The translations under genes were made by a program, and so were the position numbers. This document shows, in pieces, positions 7,286 through 15,351 of a stretch of 64,000 nucleotides of DNA. Source of the stretch: Holophaga sp. (GTDB lineage Bacteria > Acidobacteriota > Holophagae > Holophagales > Holophagaceae). The notes under the pieces are model-generated. The model worked only from the letters and a program-made list of their open reading frames with translations, had not been told where the DNA came from and did no database searches. Every line of letters starts with the position of its first letter. Position 1 is the first letter of the stretch. The stretch is taken from contig JADKBC010000008.1 of assembly GCA_016715205.1 (NCBI GenBank), positions 1 to 64,000 on the forward strand. The letters run 5' to 3'.

Positions 7286-7576
7286 TCAATTGCGTCGATT
7301 CAAAGGCCCATTGGTTTGCCCAGGTTCCCAAGACGCAAGGTTCCGACGAATCTCCATACGGCGTTCTCGTATCTTCATAAGGGATGTTGCATCAATACCC
7401 AGGGAGGCAAGTTCCACTATCAACTTCCGGTTCGCGTCTAAAAACTCTCCCTGGACATCAATGAGAAACGCCCTAACCTCCAAGGGATTACCTGAAAGGT
7501 CTCGGACTTTCTGCAAAACCTGTAAAGTCGGACTTCTTTCTGCAAGCGATAGTTCTTCTTTGTTTGCAGTACGCAA
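7286..7576 (-). CDS. hypothetical helical protein
   Basis: 96 residues, mostly amphipathic helix with alternating charges (VLQKVRDLSGNPLEVRAFL, LMKIRERRMEIRRNLASW). The best start is TTG at 7576, because an in-frame stop lies just upstream. It begins 15 bp after the end of the membrane-protein gene on the same strand, so the two may be one unit; a frameshift joining them is also possible, since the opposite frames near 7600 carry plausible residues. Family not recognised. Confidence 0.4.
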   Translation of the reverse strand: MRTANKEELSLAERSPTLQVLQKVRDLSGNPLEVRAFLIDVQGEFLDANRKLIVELASLGIDATSLMKIRERRMEIRRNLASWEPGQTNGPLNRRN

Positions 7577-7591
7577 TCTCCATTAAAAATT

Positions 7592-7879
7592 TCACCTGCG
7601 CGGCCTTCCCCATCCCTCGGCATGTGAGTGGCCTAGCACGAAAGCCCCAGCAAGAGTCAGGAGCCAGATGGCAGTGATGAGGATCCATTGCCTTTTATTC
7701 ATTTGTTTTGGTTCCAAGAAAAAGCGCACTGCCTCGGCATAACTTAGGCGCATCATACGCCCGAACAGAAAGAAGCAGGACCCAATTCCAGGCCAAAGGA
7801 GGATCTGTCCAACGCTGGATAGGTGATTTGGTGGAGTGAGTGTCGCCAGGGGTTCTGGTAAGAGAACGATATCGAACAT
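7592..7879 (-). CDS. small membrane protein, uncertain
   Basis: 95 residues from ATG 7879 with hydrophobic segments near 24-41 (GQILLWPGIGSCFFLFG) and 62-80 (QWILITAIWLLTLAGAFVL), then a short basic tail. A shorter alternative starts at ATG 7702, giving a 36-residue single-span peptide (MNKRQWILITAIWL), the form common for anchored envelope proteins. Neither start has a strong SD. Family unknown. Confidence 0.35.
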   Translation of the reverse strand: MFDIVLLPEPLATLTPPNHLSSVGQILLWPGIGSCFFLFGRMMRLSYAEAVRFFLEPKQMNKRQWILITAIWLLTLAGAFVLGHSHAEGWGRPRR

Positions 7880-7964
7880 TGGAAATACATTTCCCAAGTA
7901 CCCCCGGGAGGCGGGGATCTGGGGGTGTAGCCCTGGGTAGGTAATTGCACTAATGATCCTTAGT

Positions 7965-8426
7965 TCAAGGCAAAGCGTTGGAGTTGACACGATTCATGGG
8001 GGATGCCCCCATCCGCCATCCCGTGTGGGCATAGATCACCCGGCGGGCGGGCGATCCACTCAGTAATTGCAGCGCGGCTCGGAGGTGATCCTTGATGCCG
8101 TTCCCGGCGAAGACAACGGCACCGGCTCCCCATTGCCCGATGATCCAGCCCAGGCCCGAAAACTGCGGGGAAGGCACTTCGATCTTTTCAAGCGCCCTCC
8201 CGGAATCAAGGCGGCCTTCCACGCTCAGGAAGGTTTGCTTTTCTGCCCCGTCATCCCGCACCACTTCGCCCACAATGCGGGCGGCGAAATTGGCGAAACA
8301 AAGGGCGAACCCCTCGCCATTCCGCTGGATCGCTTGGCCCGGGCCGCCGTGCCTTCCCTTCCGGTTTCGCCTTGGCAAGGTGAGATTCAGGCCGAACGCA
8401 AAACTGCCCGTGATGCGGGATCGCAT
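7965..8426 (-). pseudogene. relic of a DUF927-domain primase/helicase
   Basis: The translated middle section follows the DUF927 domain of phage- and plasmid-type primase/helicase proteins: FAARIVGEVVRDDGAE, then IEVPSPQFSGLGWIIGQWGA, HLRAALQLLSG and IYAHTGWR in the family's order. Only ~110 residues of a domain normally inside a 500-900 residue protein remain. There is no Walker motif, no natural start, and the frame ends in unrelated sequence. It is a fragment of a lost mobile element. The plus-strand frame over the same bases has no family resemblance. Confidence 0.65.
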
Positions 8427-8567
8427 TGGTTTAGTTGCTATCGCGTGGGAGGCCGCCCGGTGGATTTCAAGGCATTTGATCTTCCTTCCTTACTGAGTGG
8501 GAGAGGCATCAAGATTGGAACGCCGCAGGTCCACGGCACAGGCACAAAATGGCGTTGTCACTGCCCC

Positions 8568-8708
8568 CTATTCAACCCAGCCACTGGAGCATGGTCCATT
8601 TCCGCCAGCCTGGTGCTCCAGCACATGCACACGGCAACGCTACTTCAGAACGGAGCCGTTCTTGTGGCGGGGGGAGCGACCGCGGCGGCACAGATCTATA
8701 CGCCCTAA
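8568..8708 (+). pseudogene. C-terminal fragment of a Kelch-repeat protein
   Basis: Encodes a single Kelch motif, LFNPATGAWSISASL followed by HTATLLQNGAVLVAGGAT and a stop. This is the signature of the large secreted Kelch proteins of environmental bacteria, which carry many such repeats in tandem. Everything upstream in this frame is unrelated antisense sequence, so this is only the last blade of a lost gene. Confidence 0.6.
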
Positions 8709-8881
8709 AGGCCACCCGGCTAGTAGTATTTTTTGGGTGTATTGAGGACGTAGGAATGTCTTTTGCAGGCACTCCGATCTTTTCTATGTCCCAGTAGCTT
8801 CTGCCCTACACCTGAGCATGCCGCTTGAACCAACTTCAAAAATAGGAATTAAGCTGGGCTGAACTGCCCCTGCATGCCTGT

Positions 8882-9058
8882 CTATTCTTTCGCCTTATGT
8901 ATGGGCACGAGGTTGGGGTTTTCAATAAGAAGCTCTTCCATGGTAACGAACCGCCCGTCAGGCAACTTCAATCTGAGGGTATAGAAATCGACATGTCCTA
9001 ATTTCTTGGGCGAAACCAACCTTTCGAGGTCTGAACGCCTATCATGTTCTTCAGTCAT
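8882..9058 (-). CDS. small hypothetical protein, 58 residues
   Basis: ATG at 9058 preceded by a G-rich stretch at weak SD distance; TAG at 8882. The product is highly charged (DRRSDLERLVSPKKLGHVDF, then LKLPDGRFVTMEELLIENP) and looks like one folded alpha/beta unit rather than random translation. No homologous family recognised. It stands alone between relic genes. Confidence 0.45.
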   Translation of the reverse strand: MTEEHDRRSDLERLVSPKKLGHVDFYTLRLKLPDGRFVTMEELLIENPNLVPIHKAKE

Positions 9059-9245
9059 TCGTGCCCCCTGAGGCCAACAGTGTATTCCCCAGACGAAAGG
9101 GTCAGGCGGAAACTGACGTGGGTTGGTGCGCTACCGCCAACAAAACCCAGAAGGAACGAAGGTTAGTGGGGGATTCAATTACAAATCTCACTTCATTTTT
9201 CCTTTCGAACTAGGCTTGACTCACCACCAACATAGAAAGACCACA

Positions 9246-9680
9246 ATGAAGTCGCCTCTAGTTTTCTTGCCTTTGATTCTGGCTATGCCTGTTCTTGGGC
9301 AAACGGCCAAAACCTTACGATCAATTGTCCATTCCCCGAAAAAGATTGAAACAGAACTGCCAATATCAGAACTGCAGGCTAAGGCATCAGAAGGGAGCGC
9401 CGAGGCCCAATTTGCCCTTGCGTGGCGTTTCGACAAGGGGCAGGGAGTGCCAAGGAACCTTCCTTGGGCTGTTGTTTGGTATGAAAAAGCAGCAAAACAG
9501 GGCCACAAATTGGCTCAGTTCAACCTTGGTTGCTGCTATTTCCAGGGAGAAGGTGCTCTCGTCGTGCCCGCCAGCAAGGGCTACTTCGTCCTGGGCTTGT
9601 GCGCGCCCGAAAAAAGTGTGGAGGAGCACAGGAGGACGTTCGACAGGGTTGTCGGGTCATTCCACCCCGACATTCCATAG
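9246..9680 (+). pseudogene. Sel1-repeat secreted protein, apparently truncated chimera
   Basis: ATG at 9246 begins a clear signal peptide (MKSPLVFLPLILAMPVLGQ). Residues ~45-100 hold two Sel1/TPR-like repeats (AQFALAWRFDKGQGVPRNL, WYEKAAKQGHKLAQFNLGCC). At the point where a third repeat should continue (YFQGEGALVVPASKGYF) the sequence changes to GLCAPEKSVEEHRRTFDRVV, which looks like the end of a different envelope-protein family. A deletion fusing two genes is the simplest reading. The frame is open, so a 144-residue product may be made. Confidence 0.5.
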
Positions 9681-9920
9681 AGGGTGTTTCAGCTTCCTCA
9701 GCCCGTCAGAGTGCCTATTTACTACCTACCTCACTCCGACCTTAAAAGGGGGGTTTGCATTTGAGGGGCGCCCTTCCTGTGATTGCAGTCTTATTCTCTT
9801 TGGGTTGTAAACTGATTGGCGTTAACCATGCGGCACAAGCGTTTCGTTTTGAGTGGCAAAACGGTGGAGATCGGGCTTCCGGTGTCGACCGATGGGGTTC
9901 ACTGCAAAAAGGAGATGGAT

Positions 9921-11732
9921 ATGGGCACGACCTCCGTTCGAAATTCCCTCATCCGGTTCCTGTGCGTCCCCGCACTGGCGCTGCTGTTGACCGCCTGCGG
10001 CGGCGGTGGTGGTGGCAGCACGACCACCACAGCGCCTCCGGCGCCTACTCTGGCCATGACGCCCCAAGCCATCAAGACCTTCCGGTTTACCTGGGCCGAT
10101 GTGGCCGGCGAGACCGAGTACCGGCTGCTCGAGGCTCGCGATGGCGGCTCCGGGTTCACCACCGTGGCGACCATCCCCGCGAATGCCACCAGCTACGATC
10201 TGGAGACGTTCCTGCCCGGCCGACTGAATGCCCTCTATCGTCTGCAGGCCTGCAATGCCGCGGGTTGTACGGACTCGGCCGAGATCCAAGTCTCCGGCAC
10301 CTTGGCCGCGGCGGTGGGCTATGTGAAGGCCTCCAATACCGGGACGAATGATGAGTTCGGTCAGAGCCTCGCCCTCTCCGCCGACGGCGCCACCCTGGCG
10401 GTGGGGGCGTATGGTGAGGCCAGTGGCGCCGTTGGCATCGACGGCGACCAGAACGACAATACGGCCAACCGAAGCGGCGCGGTCTATGTCTTCACTCGCT
10501 CGGGCGGGACCTGGTCCCAGCAGGCCTATGTGAAGGCTTCCAATACCCAGGTAGATGACATGTTCGGATACCGCCTTGCTCTCTCCGCCGACGGGAATAC
10601 CCTGGCCGTGGGGGCTGTCGGCGAGGACAGCAACGCCACGGGCCTCAATGGCAACCAGACCAACAATGATGCCCTTAGCAGCGGCGCGGTCTATGTCTTC
10701 ACCCGTTCGGGAACGGCCTGGTCCCAGCAGGCCTATGTGAAGGCCTCCAATACGGTTACGGGGGGGGTCGCCCTCTTCGGTATCAGCCTCGCCCTCTCCG
10801 ACAACGGTACTACCCTGGCGGTGGGCGGCCTAGATTCCAGCGACGCCATCGGCATCGGTGGCAATCAGAACAATAAGTTGGCCTATAACAGCGGCGCGGT
10901 CTATGTCTTCATCCGTTCGGGAACAGCCTGGTCCCAGCAGGCCTATGTAAAGGCCTCCAATACCGGAGCTGGGGACTGGTTCGGGAACAGCCTCGCGCTC
11001 TCCAGCGATGGTTCCGCCATGGCCGTGGGGGCCCCGTATGAGGCCAGCGATGCCACCGGCATCAATGGCAATCAGGCCAGCAATGCGGCCAACCAAAGCG
11101 GCGCGGTCTATGTCTTCAACCGTTCCGGAACGGTCTGGTTTCAGCAGGCCTATGTGAAGGCCTCTAATACCGGGGCACAGGACGAATTCGGCGCCAGCCT
11201 CGCCCTCTCCGGTGATGGCTCCACCCTGGCCGTCGCGGCAACCAGCGAGGATAGCAATGGCAGCCAGACCGACAATTCGGCCTTCAATAGCGGGGCAGTC
11301 TATGTCTTCATCCGCTCGGGAACGACCTGGTCCCAGCAGGCCTATGTGAAGGCCTCCAATAACCAGACAGGTGACCGATTCGGCTCCAGTCTCGCCCTCT
11401 CCATCGATGGCTCCACCATGGCAGTGGGGGCCGTTTATGAGTCCAGCAATGCCTCCGGCATCGGCGGCAACCAGGCCAACGATTCAGCTGCCAACAGCGG
11501 CGCGGTTTATGTCTTCACTCGCTTGCTCTGGTCCTGGTCCCAGCAAGCCTATGTGAAGGCCTCCAATCCTGGGATTGGCGACCGCTTCGGCGACACCAGC
11601 GCCCTGGTCCTCTCCAGCGACGGCAGAACCTTGGCGATTGGGGCCTTCTATGAGGACAGCAACGCCAGCGGCATCGGTGGCGACCAGAACAGCGACTTGG
11701 CTAGCAACAGCGGCGCAGTCTATCTCTACTGA
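9921..11732 (+). CDS. FG-GAP/integrin-type beta-propeller lipoprotein
   Basis: 603 residues. The start is ATG 9921, 6 nt after AAAGGAG; the ATG at 9915 sits inside the SD. The signal ends in a lipobox LALLLTAC with Cys lipidation expected, followed by a Gly/Thr linker and a fibronectin-like region (~30-130). Seven tandem ~60-residue repeats follow, each opening YVKASNT, containing FG.SLALS.DG.TLAVGA and closing SGAVYVF, as expected for a seven-bladed propeller with FG-GAP-type loops. DNA of the repeats is also conserved (~180-bp units). Likely surface-exposed binding or scaffold protein; ligand unknown. It sits immediately before the second cassette array. Confidence 0.85.
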   Translation: MGTTSVRNSLIRFLCVPALALLLTACGGGGGGSTTTTAPPAPTLAMTPQAIKTFRFTWADVAGETEYRLLEARDGGSGFTTVATIPANATSYDLETFLPGRLNALYRLQACNAAGCTDSAEIQVSGTLAAAVGYVKASNTGTNDEFGQSLALSADGATLAVGAYGEASGAVGIDGDQNDNTANRSGAVYVFTRSGGTWSQQAYVKASNTQVDDMFGYRLALSADGNTLAVGAVGEDSNATGLNGNQTNNDALSSGAVYVFTRSGTAWSQQAYVKASNTVTGGVALFGISLALSDNGTTLAVGGLDSSDAIGIGGNQNNKLAYNSGAVYVFIRSGTAWSQQAYVKASNTGAGDWFGNSLALSSDGSAMAVGAPYEASDATGINGNQASNAANQSGAVYVFNRSGTVWFQQAYVKASNTGAQDEFGASLALSGDGSTLAVAATSEDSNGSQTDNSAFNSGAVYVFIRSGTTWSQQAYVKASNNQTGDRFGSSLALSIDGSTMAVGAVYESSNASGIGGNQANDSAANSGAVYVFTRLLWSWSQQAYVKASNPGIGDRFGDTSALVLSSDGRTLAIGAFYEDSNASGIGGDQNSDLASNSGAVYLY

Positions 11733-11817
11733 TCCGTGGGTCGGTAGCGCATCCCAGTGGCCACCATCGGCCGGTATGTGCCGTTGTTCGATCGTTCTTC
11801 GTCTCGTGGAGTTCAGA

Positions 11818-11941
11818 GCCTAACCCCCCGCTCAACCCGGACGCTGCCTCTTCGAGTCATCGTCCGCGACAACCGTTTTGATTTCTCTTCTGCAACTTTC
11901 CGCGCCGCTTTGGCAGCGCCGGTTAGCTTCCCTCGTTAGGA
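11818..11941 (+). repeat. attC recombination site, 124 bp
   Basis: GCCTAAC, CGCTCAACCCGGACGCTGCC, the mirrored GGCAGCGCCGGTTAGC and the R' core GTTAGGA. It matches the minus-strand site at 1317-1440 over its whole length. It opens the second array, 85 bp after the FG-GAP gene. Confidence 0.92.
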
Positions 11942-11949
11942 GCTTCCTC

Positions 11950-12360
11950 ATGCGCCACACCTACTCTGTAGTTGCCACACTCCTAGCCATTTTGACTATC
12001 GCCTGTAGTCCCGTAGTAACGGCCCATACAAAAGCTCCGGGGGTCCATATTGCTGGCGAATCCATCACAGAGGGTAAGGATAGATATGTAAAGGTCACTA
12101 TTGCACCCAAAAAAGATGGAACGCAATGGAATATTGAGTTTGTTGGCTCTACTCCTGAAGATCTAAAAATAAATGTAGATAATGGCACTACAAGGCTTCA
12201 TTGGAAATTAGGCCAAGATCATATTAAATCATTTGGAATTGATCCATACGAACTTAAACTTTCATCGGATGGTGAAACGTTCAAAGCTCGGGTAAATTTC
12301 ATCACTCCATCGCAACAAATATTTGGCGGAGTTATCCAGGTTCTAATTAACATTTTTTGA
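11950..12360 (+). CDS. cassette-encoded putative lipoprotein
   Basis: 136 residues starting 8 nt after the R' core. The signal (VVATLLAILTIACSPVV) ends with a possible lipobox ILTIAC, so the mature protein may be anchored by a lipid. The remainder is beta-rich and hydrophilic (KVTIAPKKDGTQWNIEFVG, ELKLSSDGETFKARVNF), ending with a hydrophobic GGVIQVLINIF. Family not recognised. Codon third positions are visibly richer in A/T than in the core genes, as expected for a captured cassette. Confidence 0.68.
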   Translation: MRHTYSVVATLLAILTIACSPVVTAHTKAPGVHIAGESITEGKDRYVKVTIAPKKDGTQWNIEFVGSTPEDLKINVDNGTTRLHWKLGQDHIKSFGIDPYELKLSSDGETFKARVNFITPSQQIFGGVIQVLINIF

Positions 12361-12375
12361 TACCAACAACAGCGC

Positions 12376-12460
12376 TCCTAACCCATTTTTCAACCCGGAC
12401 GCTGCCTCTGCGAGTCACCGTCCGATCCTTCCGCGCCGCTTCGGCAGCGCCGGTTAACCT
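12376..12460 (+). repeat. attC site lacking its R' end
   Basis: Starts TCCTAAC and carries the family arms (CAACCCGGACGCTGCC, GGCAGCGCCGGTTA). After CGGTTA the usual CTTCCCTCGTTAGGC is replaced by unrelated sequence. It should not recombine normally, which would fix the hemerythrin gene behind it to the preceding cassette. Confidence 0.75.
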
Positions 12461-12532
12461 ATGTATTCCTCGATATTCATGATTTTCTGGGGTATGAGCT
12501 AAAATACCCAAAGTCATAACTTGGAGTTGTCT

Positions 12533-12940
12533 GTGCCTTTTGCCGAATTTTCTGCTGACTTACGAATCGGTCACGATGAAATCGACGGGCAACATGCTTC
12601 ATTATTCGAAGCCATAAACAATCTTCACGATGCGATGAGGTCGAACAGATCTAGACAAGTACAAGCTGAAACACTTGCTTTCCTGAATTTATACACCGTC
12701 GAGCACTTTAAGACTGAAGAGACCCTCATGCGGAGCAAAGGGTATTCAGGATTGGTCGCTCACGAGGCTATACACGAAGATCTTGTCGAACAGCTAAAGG
12801 AGCTAGAAAAAAAGTATGATGCTGGAACTATGACCCTATCTATTATGACCATGCACTTCCTGAAGGACTGGTTAACCGATCACATCCGAACGGTAGATGC
12901 GAGGTTTTTTGATTTTCTTAAGCAAAATGAGCAATCCTGA
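12533..12940 (+). CDS. bacteriohemerythrin, cassette-borne
   Basis: Small oxygen-binding di-iron protein of four helices, ~135 residues. Iron ligands appear in family order: IGHDEIDGQHASLF, HFKTEE, HEAIHEDL and FLKDWLTDHIRTVD. The chosen start is GTG 12533, six nt after GGAG at 12523-12526; the upstream TTG has no SD. It is likely cytoplasmic, for O2 storage, sensing or delivery. Its codon usage is A/T-rich compared with the chromosomal paralogue at 20183-20593, with which it shares motifs but little overall identity, so it looks acquired rather than duplicated here. It has no R' core in front. Confidence 0.88.
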   Translation: MPFAEFSADLRIGHDEIDGQHASLFEAINNLHDAMRSNRSRQVQAETLAFLNLYTVEHFKTEETLMRSKGYSGLVAHEAIHEDLVEQLKELEKKYDAGTMTLSIMTMHFLKDWLTDHIRTVDARFFDFLKQNEQS

Positions 12941-12972
12941 AAATCCAAAAAGCACACCTAGCCCCAGCCTGT

Positions 12973-13097
12973 GCCTAACCATTCGTTCAACGTGGATGCT
13001 GCCTCTGTGAGGCAACGTCCTCGACCACCGCTCTGATTTCTTTTTCTCTCACCACTGCTCTGCCGTCGGCAGCGCCGGTTAGCTTTGATCGTTAGGC
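12973..13097 (+). repeat. attC recombination site, 125 bp
   Basis: GCCTAACCATTCGTTCAAC at the left and GGTTAGC...GTTAGGC at the right. The left end closely resembles classic attC left ends of mobile integrons (RYYYAAC, five bases, GTTCAA). Confidence 0.92.
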
Positions 13098-13118
13098 CTC
13101 TTTTTTCGGAGTTGCACC

Positions 13119-13289
13119 ATGAATCCCAAAGCGTTTAAAGTCGGCGGCATTGCATTCATGATTGCCGGTATAGCCTTCATAATCGCTGGAATTCTTGGAA
13201 AGCCCTCGCCGATGTTTATTTTAGGTTGTGCTTTCATCGCAATCGGTGGCGCCTTCATAGCAATTTCGACGAGAAAGCCCTCGGTCTAA
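13119..13289 (+). CDS. small cassette-encoded membrane protein, 56 residues
   Basis: ATG at 13119 with its own SD (CGGAG, 7 nt upstream). Two hydrophobic segments separated by GKPSP form a helical hairpin: GGIAFMIAGIAFIIAGIL and FILGCAFIAIGGAFIAI, both with small-residue (Gly/Ala) spacing. The TAA stop lies within the R'' core GTCTAAC of the next attC. No family assigned. Confidence 0.65.
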   Translation: MNPKAFKVGGIAFMIAGIAFIIAGILGKPSPMFILGCAFIAIGGAFIAISTRKPSV

Positions 13290-13406
13290 CCGGTCGTTCA
13301 ACCCGGACGCTGCCTCTTCGAGGCACCGTCCTCGACAACCTGCTTGCCAGCTCCGCTCTTTTCAGCGCGCCGCTTCGGCAGCGCCGGTTAGCTTCCCTCG
13401 TTAGGC
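13284..13406 (+). repeat. attC recombination site, 123 bp
   Basis: R'' is GTCTAAC, followed by GTTCAACCCGGACGC; the right end is CGCTTCGGCAGCGCCGG, GTTAGC and GTTAGGC. All four boxes present. Confidence 0.92.
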
Positions 13407-13413
13407 GCACCCC

Positions 13414-14007
13414 ATGACAACCACTCGATTGGCGATGATGTTTCTACTTCCCGCCGTGGCTTTTGCCGCTCAGGCCAGTGGAGCGCTGCCGGCTCAAATC
13501 GCTGCGCTTGTACCGCAAGGCACGAGGCTTACATCGCAGAGCTTTACTGGAACTCCCACAATCACTGTTGCTGAGTTCACTGCTAAAAAGATTGTCGATG
13601 TGGGGCGTACTATTGAATATCGACTTGTAATACGAGCTTTGGATAATAACTCGCCTACATGGAAAATGCGCGAGTCCGCCTATCGAAAGCAGATGGAATT
13701 GCGAATAGAGCAGAATCGCAAAAGCCTGTCGCCAGAATCTGCAAATCAAGGCATGTTTACTGCTGACCCAGTGAAGGAAGCAACAAACGCATGGGGGACC
13801 AGTCTGACTCAACGCGTGCTCAATCACCCTCCCCAGGCTAAGCAGTTTATTAGCTACCAGTGTGCGTATTTCGGAATGGTGGGCGGTGTTGTGTTCGAGC
13901 TGTTTGTGAGTGGCATTCCAGATAGGCCTGATGTGGCCAATCAATGGGCACAAATGGTCGCAAACGCTGCATCAAAGCTCTCGGTATCTAATATCGGCGA
14001 TAAATAG
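13414..14007 (+). CDS. cassette-encoded secreted protein, unknown function
   Basis: 197 residues. The ATG follows the R' core by 7 nt with no other SD. Signal peptide MTTTRLAMMFLLPAVAFAAQ, cleavage near residue 19-22. The mature part has alpha/beta character (LTSQSFTGTPTITVAEFTAK, QFISYQCAYFGMVGGVVFEL) and ends in a helix (VANQWAQMVANAASKLS). It resembles periplasmic proteins of unknown role; no catalytic motif visible. Confidence 0.68.
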   Translation: MTTTRLAMMFLLPAVAFAAQASGALPAQIAALVPQGTRLTSQSFTGTPTITVAEFTAKKIVDVGRTIEYRLVIRALDNNSPTWKMRESAYRKQMELRIEQNRKSLSPESANQGMFTADPVKEATNAWGTSLTQRVLNHPPQAKQFISYQCAYFGMVGGVVFELFVSGIPDRPDVANQWAQMVANAASKLSVSNIGDK

Positions 14008-14019
14008 CCTGTGGCACAG

Positions 14020-14144
14020 GCCTAACCAATCGTTCAACCCGGACGCTACCTCTTCGAGTTAATCTCTTCGACAAACGTTCTGCAGTCCTTTCTCTTTCAC
14101 CTTGGTCGCTTCGGTAGCGACCGGTTTACTCTTCTCCGCTGAAG
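14020..14144 (+). repeat. terminal attC site with degenerate R'
   Basis: Left end GCCTAACCAATCGTTCAACC is canonical, and the hairpin arms are replaced by compatible changes (GGTCGCTTCGGTAGCGACC). The right boxes read GGTTTAC and GCTGAAG instead of GGTTAGC and GTTAGGC. It closes the array; what follows is chromosomal. Confidence 0.75.
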
Positions 14145-14157
14145 GGAGGTTGCTTAA

Positions 14158-14742
14158 GTGATGCAGGATGTCATCGCCGTGTGTCTTGGCATTGGACTGA
14201 GTGCCGCTTGCGGCTTCCGGGTCTTCGTGCCCCTGTTGGCGACCAGCATCCTGGCGCTTACGGGGCAAGTCAAGCTTGCAGAGGGTCTGGCCTGGATGGG
14301 CACCTATCCCGCTCTGATTGCTTTCGCCTCGGCCACCACTCTCGAAATTGCCGCGTACTACATTCCGTGGCTCGATCACGCCCTGGATACCATCGCAACC
14401 CCTGCTGCGGTCATCGCCGCAACGCTCATCACCGGGGCCTTGATCACCGACCTTCCGCCGATGCTCAAGTGGACCCTGGCCATCATTGCGGGGGGCATGC
14501 CCGCTTCAATCATCCAGGGCGGAACCGTGTTACTCCGTGCGAAGTCAACGCTCTTCACGGGGGGATTCGGGAACTTCCTGGTGGCGACCAGCGAACTACT
14601 GGGTGCAATCCTGACCTCGGTGTTCGCGATCGTCCTTCCCCTTGTCACGGGGTTGCTCGTTCTCGCCATCAGCCTGCTCCTGGTCATCATGTTCGGTCGC
14701 AAGGTATTCAATCGAGGCAAGCAGCGGCCTGCTAGCCCCTGA
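14158..14742 (+). CDS. DUF4126 family membrane protein
   Basis: About 194 residues, almost entirely hydrophobic, with five to six predicted helices (ALIAFASATTLEIAAYYIP, AVIAATLITGALITDLPPM, LTSVFAIVLPLVTGLLVLA). The opening ACGFRVFVPLLATS and the central LEIAAYYIPWLDHALDTIATP are typical of DUF4126. Function unknown; an inner-membrane role is inferred. GTG 14158 is 8 nt from GGAGG and ATG 14161 is 11 nt from it; the former is preferred. It is the first gene with normal GC-rich codon usage after the array. Confidence 0.8.
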   Translation: MMQDVIAVCLGIGLSAACGFRVFVPLLATSILALTGQVKLAEGLAWMGTYPALIAFASATTLEIAAYYIPWLDHALDTIATPAAVIAATLITGALITDLPPMLKWTLAIIAGGMPASIIQGGTVLLRAKSTLFTGGFGNFLVATSELLGAILTSVFAIVLPLVTGLLVLAISLLLVIMFGRKVFNRGKQRPASP

Positions 14743-14922
14743 TTCCATTTGGTTCCCATGGTCGGCATCCGCTTCATCTAGTTGGTGCGAAGAGGATGTC
14801 GCCTGGAGGGTATGGGCGGCTTTTGTTTTCGCAAAAAAAATCTGATTTTAGGCGTCAATTGTCGGAAGTGAATATATTGGATACCACCTCATCTCATACT
14901 GCTTCGGGTGCCGAGTAATCCA

Positions 14923-15351
14923 ATGCGAAACCTCTTCTTGGTCCTGTTTTTGTCCATGCATTCAATGGCCCAGGTGCCTGCGGGACAAGTCAATAACGGG
15001 TTCAAAACCCTCAGCACGGGTGCATGGGCGGATGCGTTCAAGGAATGGGAGAAGCAGGCATTACCGCTCGCCCCAGTTGATCCAGAGCCTCGCAAGGTCC
15101 TCGAAGAGTGGATCCCCAAGACCTGGAGCATCGGCGGCTGGGAACTGCTCCAAACAACACCCCTTGGCAACAAATGGCAGCGGCAGTGGTGGCTGGCCAG
15201 TTTCGACCAAGGCGTCGTTTTCTTCTCGTTTGACTTTGTATTTCACAAAGGCGAATGGCGAATCTTCCGCCTCCAGGTGTCAAGAGACCCCGCAACCGTG
15301 CTACCCGGCCTTGATTTGTACCCAGGTATCTTGGCTCGCGGTCGGGAGTGA
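14923..15351 (+). CDS. secreted hypothetical protein
   Basis: 142 residues from ATG 14923. Signal peptide MRNLFLVLFLSMHSMAQ with cleavage near residue 17. The mature domain is aromatic-rich (EWIPKTWSIGGWELLQTTP, QRQWWLASFDQGVVFFSFD) and appears to be one small beta fold. An upstream GTG at 14908 would add five residues and spoil the signal start. Family not recognised. Confidence 0.6.
   Translation: MRNLFLVLFLSMHSMAQVPAGQVNNGFKTLSTGAWADAFKEWEKQALPLAPVDPEPRKVLEEWIPKTWSIGGWELLQTTPLGNKWQRQWWLASFDQGVVFFSFDFVFHKGEWRIFRLQVSRDPATVLPGLDLYPGILARGRE

Noticed and set aside
8067..8567. Long plus-strand frame opposite the DUF927 relic
   Set aside because: Only its last 46 residues (the Kelch blade) resemble a protein; the rest is antisense to the better-supported minus-strand domain.
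10300..11730. CRISPR-like or tandem DNA repeat array
   Set aside because: The units are 180-bp in-frame coding repeats of a beta-propeller protein with no spacer pattern.
11757..11939. Open frame with LTPRSTRTLPLR-type translation (similar frames at 1319-1645, 2846-3070 and 13226-13417)
   Set aside because: It is a translation of the attC site itself; the same peptide recurs at every site and has no start signal of its own.
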